This document shows, piece after piece, positions 59,501-64,000 of a stretch of DNA of 64,000 nucleotides. Origin of the DNA: Sceloporus undulatus (taxonomy: Eukaryota; Chordata; Lepidosauria; Squamata; Phrynosomatidae); assembly GCF_019175285.1 (NCBI RefSeq), contig NC_056528.1, forward strand, positions 49,145,749 through 49,209,748, given 5' to 3'. The notes under the pieces are model-generated. The model was not told the origin of the DNA. It saw only the letters and a list, made by a program, of their open reading frames with translations, and did not search any database. The translations under genes and the position numbers were made by a program. The first letter of the stretch is position 1. Each line of letters begins with the position of its first letter.

Positions 59501-62500
59501 CCCTCAAGCTTACAGCCTAAATAAAACACGGAACGTAAGGGAAAGGGAATGACAGTGGGAGACAGGATTAAGGGTAATGTCATGCTACACTGTTATAATG
59601 CTGTTATTGCACTTTTACTGCTATGGCTGCCTCCTGTGGGATTCTGGGGTTGATAGTTTAGCAAGGCCTAAAAGATCTCTGGCTGAGAATGCTAAATATG
59701 TGTATGTTGTTTGCCTTCCAGTTATTTCTGACTTATGGTGACCCTAAGATGACTCTATCATGGGGTTTTCTTGGCAAGTGTCTTCAGAGAGGTTTTGCCA
59801 TTGCTATCCTCTGAGGCTGAAATAGCGTGATTTCCATGGTCAAGTCAGGGTTTGAACTCTGGTCTCCAGAGTCACGGTCCAATGCCCAAACCACTGCACC
59901 AGAATCCTAAATGCCCCTTCTTAAATTGCAAACCCCAGGATTTCATAGGCGGCAGCCATAACATTTAAAGTGGAATAACAGCACTGTAACAGTATAGCGT
60001 GATGCTATCCTAAGTCCAGCAGAGTCCATAGTAATGGTAGTTGGAACTTAGAAGGAGGGCCTTTCATGAACTGCTGTGGCCCAGGCATGATGGAACTGTG
60101 CCTGGCTGCTCTTCTCTCCCTGGAAAGCCAGAGCAGTGGCATCTGGAATAAAAGGAAGGCCTCTCACTATGCGCTGAGCCCTGGGCATGATGCTTGGATG
60201 CTTCTTTCTCCCACAGAAACCACAGCCCTGGCAGTTGGATCGTGGCCTCTCAGCAGCTGCAGGGGCCAAGGCCCCTTCAGAGGCCAAAGCAAACAAGAGT
60301 CCACATACGAAGAACAAATTGTTAAAAGACAAGTTGTTAGAATGCCTATACATTAGGATCAAATAGAAATGTAAGAAAGGCAGCTCCTAATTCTACCTTT
60401 TGCTTGTGCATTTCTGATTTTTCCTAAAGATTCTGGCATGAATTGGATGCTAAGATCTGTCCCCTGCCCCCCAAACCCCCTTAAAATGGGTCCTTTTGTG
60501 TTTCAGTGAAACCTGAGGAGCTTTATGCATTCTCTTACAATCCCAAAATGCCCAAAGACAATCGGGAAGCAGGCTGGAACTTGATAGATGTCAAAGTCGA
60601 TTACCAGAGGATGGGAATCCCCAATGATTACTGGGAAATTACTGATTTCAACAAGGAGTACGAGGTAATTCTTGCCTGTATAACAGATTAATGTAGATTA
60701 GTGCAATATACTCATATATGTTTCAGTATAATTTCACATCGATGTATCAAGGATTTAATTTATATTATTTTTATTTTTACTTATAAGTTTCTGTGGGAAG
60801 ATTTATTTAATCGAACATGAATCTTGCATTTAGACTTGGATTCTTTCTCCACAATATTTCATTATGGATAGGCATATAAATACAGGTTCCAAAATCCAAA
60901 AATATCCAGAATTCAAAACACTCAGGTCCTGTACTTCCATTGAAAGCACTGATCATCTGGAATGAACAGTGAAGTGATAGTCCTAGTTACCTAGTGAAGA
61001 TAGTCTTTAAATATGATGTCAGCAGACTTCATGTAGAGTACTATAATGTCTCCCGAAGGCATACAATGTTGGGATTTGGTGAGCATTTTAGTAGATCAGT
61101 GCAACTGTGGGGCTACATTCAAAAGGTCCTGCTTTTGATTCAAGCCAGCCTTGGATCTCCAAGAGAATGTAACTTTTAGCAAACCCATGCGCAGTTAGAT
61201 CATAACCGATTTTTATGCTTGGCCTTCCTGTTGTGGGGTCAAATTTAGAAAGGAGACACTGGTTATATTTTGTTGGTTTGCGTTAGTTATTTTCAGCAGT
61301 GGTATGTTATAGATGCTAGTTATGAATAAATACTACTGATTTTTGTCCAGCGCTCGCAGCTAATTTTGCTTTAATAGCAGCGCAGGGTTTATTATAGTTA
61401 GCAAGCGCTCAGTTGCAGATCTGTAATAAATGCTCCAGCCAGTTAATATCACACCAATGAATAATTTAAGATTTGAGTCCTCTCTCTCCTGTTACTGGTT
61501 TTTAGGTCTGCAACACATACTCCCCGGAACTAGTGGTGCCTAAAGCCGCTACCAGGGCGATGGTGCTGGGAAGTTCAAAGTTTCGAAGCCGAGGTCGGAT
61601 ACCAGTGCTTTCCTACTTCTACAAAGAGAATAATGTTAGTCATGCATGTTCTATTCTTTATGGGGTTTGCTCTGCCTCCCAGGACGTTTTCAACAAAGTT
61701 GCTTGAGACGACTACAAGTGGCTTGTGACATTGCTGGCTGAGGGTCTCTGGGAGTTGTAGTCCAGGGAAAGAACATTTCCAAGCTCTGCCATGTGGTCCC
61801 TAGGTCAAGGAGAGTGAGGGACTTGCTGAAATCCATATTGATAGCAATAAGCCTCCTCCATCCACAACCGAGTCTTGCGTAAAACTGTCCCAGGAAGTCC
61901 AGTTTGTGTACATCACTTTCAAAAGTTACACCCTTCTGCTTCTTAAAATGATGAAGCCTGACTGTGCTGAGGCTTCTTTAGCTAATTCCATCTCTCTTTT
62001 CTGTTAATCTGAATGTTTTGAGTCAAAGGAAATAGCTTGGAACAGAAAGGGTGGGGTTTGCTGGTTTTATTTTTAACAAAGATACTAGATTAAGTGGAAC
62101 TCGCTGTGGAATAAAATGCTGACTTCTGAGTTTTTAAACTTTGCTGGCTGTGCAGTGCCCTTGGTTCAAGTGTGGGCAAAATCATTTCGCAATTGAATTT
62201 CTTTTCCTGGGGAGACTTCCTTTGGCCTACTCTAGCTGCTTTAACATTGCCACCAATGTGGGAGAGGAGCAATGGGTTGCAGTAAATAGATGCTTTAAAA
62301 GCCAGAGGGGGTTAATGGATATGATGGTCTTATTTCCTGAAATGGTATTATTTCCTTATCTGAAAGAACATGTAAAAATAAAACTAGCTGTATATGTATG
62401 TACTTCATGGTGACTCCAGTGATTTAATAGAATAATAGGAGATGATTTGCCATTGCCTTCCTTTGAATTTAGACTACAGCTCTCGGTATTCACTGGCGGT

Positions 62501-63464
62501 CTCCCATCTAAGTACTAACCAGGGCTGACGTTTCAGCTCCTTCCCCTTTTGTGATCTTTGTACCTCTTCTCTTAATGAGTTTGAGTTTTATTTGGCCCTA
62601 ACAAAGGCATTGTCTGGAGTTCTGGTTTTATTTGAAAGGATCAAAACCTAAACCTTCTTTTAGAAAAAAGTCCTCATATAGATTTGGAACCAGTGTTAAG
62701 TCCAAATGGTATTGGATGGTATGTAAAGCTCTCTTTCCTCCACACAAATACACATTTAACTATATCTCTCCTACACACACACACATATCTTCATCATCTG
62801 TGTACCTCAAATGTTTGCCTCCTAAAACAGAAGTGGGAATTGTGTGACCCTCCAGATTGGTTGGGCTCCAACTTGCAGGCAGGGTGACCAGTGTAGAAGA
62901 ATGCTGGAAGTTGCAGTCCAACAGAATGGAGAGAGCCACACAGGCTGTATCCACACTTCAGAATTAATCTGGTTTGACACCACTTTACCTGCCGTGTCTA
63001 TGAAATTCTGGGAAACTGTAGTTTGTTGTGGCACCAGAGCTCCCTGACAGAACTGGCTAAATGTCTCACAAAATTACAGGATTCCATAGCATTGAGTCAT
63101 TGTAGGCAAACTGGTGTCAACCCAGAACATTTCTGCAATGTGGATGCAAGCACAGTCCCACAGCCCATTCCAAAAGCTTTCCTCTTAATAGGTCCTTGAG
63201 CAAGGTTTCTGGCATTGGCGCTGTTACAATATTGTAGGACCTGGAGGAGAGTAAATACCTGGATGGTTGTTGATTCTGTACTTGGAAACGTTTTCTCTGT
63301 GACTTGTGGCTCCTTCTTGTGTGTTTCAGGCTGCCATCTGCCGATGTAGCCAGCCCTTGTCGGGGTTTAATGCTCGCTGCCTGGAGGATGAACAGCTGCT
63401 GCAGGCCATTAGGGAAGCCAACCCTGGAAGCCCGTTCATGTATGTTGTAGACACGAGGCCAAAG
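50565..63464 (+). CDS. MTMR8: Myotubularin-related phosphatase, exons 1-6 (5' part), best match MTMR8
   Basis: Six exons with GT/AG borders: 50565-50588, 57006-57128, 58315-58477, 60507-60664, 61506-61634, 63330-63464. They sum to 732 nt, 244 codons without a stop. The start M-E-H-I-T-T-P-K, the PH-GRAM segment ([40 protein letters not shown]) and the beginning of the phosphatase domain ([36 protein letters not shown]) are typical of the MTMR6/7/8 group, which removes the 3-phosphate from PI3P and PI(3,5)P2 on endosomal membranes. From memory of the human proteins, FRVAHFV, Y-K-E-N-N-A-A-I-C-R and K-D-N-R-E-A-G-W favour MTMR8 over MTMR6 or MTMR7. The catalytic C-S-D-G-W-D-R motif lies beyond the window. 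Intron 1 is 6.4 kb. Donor 5 is GTTAGT, slightly unusual. Confidence 0.87.
51040..51530 (-). mobile_element. CR1 LINE 3' part in MTMR8 intron 1
   Basis: About 490 bp from gaggccccaagaagggccct to actggacacagtattattcc, the usual reverse-oriented CR1 3' region. Confidence 0.8.
51830..52500 (+). mobile_element. Penelope-like element fragment with GIY-YIG region
   Basis: Encodes pieces V-Y-I-G-T-T-R-R and [11 protein letters not shown], typical of the GIY-YIG endonuclease end of Penelope-like retroelements. The usual tail (tctgaagatgcc ... ggatgccgaccatgaaagcc) follows. Decayed. Confidence 0.65.
53106..53425 (-). mobile_element. CR1 LINE 3' part in MTMR8 intron 1
   Basis: Starts atagaatcatagaatcctag and runs to gcagaaaaccaagcttgctc. 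On - it encodes the CR1 ORF2 C-terminus ([23 protein letters not shown]). Confidence 0.8.
53870..54055. mobile_element. Foldback repeat in MTMR8 intron 1
   Basis: Arms agagctcttgtagcaccttt... and ...caaaggtgctacaacatctct with gcatgagctttcatagac internally in both directions. A diverged copy lies at about 45090-45285 and a piece at 39310-39345. Confidence 0.6.
54230..54990 (-). mobile_element. Bov-B (RTE) LINE fragment in MTMR8 intron 1
   Basis: On - it encodes [18 protein letters not shown] (the YTDD reverse-transcriptase motif), then [20 protein letters not shown] and [12 protein letters not shown], features of the RTE/Bov-B ORF2 C-terminal part. Broken. Confidence 0.8.
55000..57005 (+). 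other. Distal part of MTMR8 intron 1
   Basis: Mostly unique AT-rich sequence, a CCTT tract (56090-56125) and an unclassified repeat (about 56640-56790). Polypyrimidine stretch and TACAG acceptor directly before exon 2. No other gene seen. Confidence 0.6.
57425..57710 (-). mobile_element. Sauria-SINE-like copy in MTMR8 intron 2
   Basis: gcgtgtgttatgtgtcttca, aaggttgagagagtgggact, aatttgaaccctggtctcct, then a short second piece at 57645-57710. Confidence 0.62.
59700..59905 (-). mobile_element. Sauria-SINE-like copy in MTMR8 intron 3
   Basis: tgtatgttgtttgccttcca, acttatggtgaccctaagat, gtttgaactctggtctccag. Confidence 0.68.
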
Positions 63465-63694
63465 GTATCACTTTGCAGGAATCTGTGGTGCTCGCACGAT
63501 TTGCCTTTCTACCGCTACATCATCCTCATCATCACTGCTACCATCTGCTCTAGTTATAATCGCCTTTTCCCAAAAAATTGGGACTCAATTTAAAATAAGT
63601 ACAATATATCTAAAAACACACATGTTAGAGTGAAGCCAAACTCTTAACAACATTCAAACCATTTGGATGGGCATCTTTCAGGGGTGCTTTTGTT

Positions 63695-63755
63695 GTGTAG
63701 TTGTGCATTGGAGTAGATGGCCCTTGTGGTCCCCTCCAGCTCTATGATTCTATGA
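63695..63755 (+). mobile_element. Short CR1 3' end in the MTMR8 intron after exon 6
   Basis: ggagtagatggcccttgtgg followed by gattctatgac. A similar short reverse piece lies at 58568-58625. Confidence 0.7.
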
Positions 63756-64000
63756 CTTCTTACATGCTGCAGATAGGATAAAAGGGCTTCTTTTCAGCTG
63801 ACCTTTCTCAAACAGTGCTTAGGGAACAGTGGGAATTGTGAGGTCTTCTAGGTGTTCTTACACTGCAATTCCCAACTTTCCTCAGCATTGGCTATGATGG
63901 TTAGGGCTGCTGGGAGTTGTTTATTTCTTTCTTCATTAATTCATTGAATTTATATCTAATCTTCTCCCAAGATGAAATTCAAGGTGGCTTACAATAATTT

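Noticed and set aside
1228-59905. tRNA-like A and B boxes at many sites
   Set aside because: They belong to tRNA-derived SINEs. No full cloverleaf tRNA gene was recognised.
1-64000. Endogenous retrovirus or other capsid-bearing element
   Set aside because: No long terminal repeats, gag, capsid or envelope-like frames were seen.

Overview
The window looks like nuclear DNA of a squamate reptile, most likely a lizard. The evidence is spliced vertebrate genes in a background of CR1 and L2-like LINE ends, Bov-B (RTE) fragments, Penelope-like fragments, many tRNA-derived SINEs with a Bov-B type tail (Sauria-SINE-like), palindromic MITEs, and ATT/ATC microsatellites. No tRNA, rRNA, CRISPR or prokaryotic features were seen. 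Two 10-N assembly gaps lie inside tandem repeats.

Right part (about 50.4-64 kb, + strand): the 5' portion of a myotubularin-related phosphatase gene, best matched to MTMR8. Six exons give 244 in-frame codons with canonical splice sites, and the gene continues beyond the window. Its introns hold CR1, Penelope-like, Bov-B, SINE and MITE copies.

Left and central part (about 5.9-49.4 kb, all on the - strand): a tandem array of nine small paralogous genes, called units A to I here from left to right. Eight have the same plan. Exon 1 encodes a signal peptide and ectodomain. A single intron is always in phase 1. Exon 2 encodes a transmembrane helix and a cytoplasmic tail. B, E, H and I carry an 8-cysteine domain of Shisa type (C-x-x-W, F-x-C-P, F-C-C-G-x-C, Y-C-C, C). 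A, C, D and G keep the signal peptide, phase-1 intron and transmembrane exon but lack that domain. For F only the transmembrane exon was found. The tails differ strongly and carry adaptor motifs: PPxY in E and H, PDZ-type C-termini in E, F, H and I, and a dileucine motif in A.

The eight promoters share a layout: a TATA-like box 80-125 bp before the ATG and, roughly 40-55 bp further upstream, a CAGCTG/GGGGCC-containing element. An orphan copy of this promoter lies at about 46.0 kb, and a conserved 3'-end block with a poly(A) signal closes all nine units. I read the array as a locally expanded, fast-diverging family of Shisa-like single-pass membrane adaptors lying head-to-head with MTMR8. It is the most likely undescribed system in the window. 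Its function is not shown by the sequence. The first 5.9 kb contains only repeats and sequence in which I see no gene.
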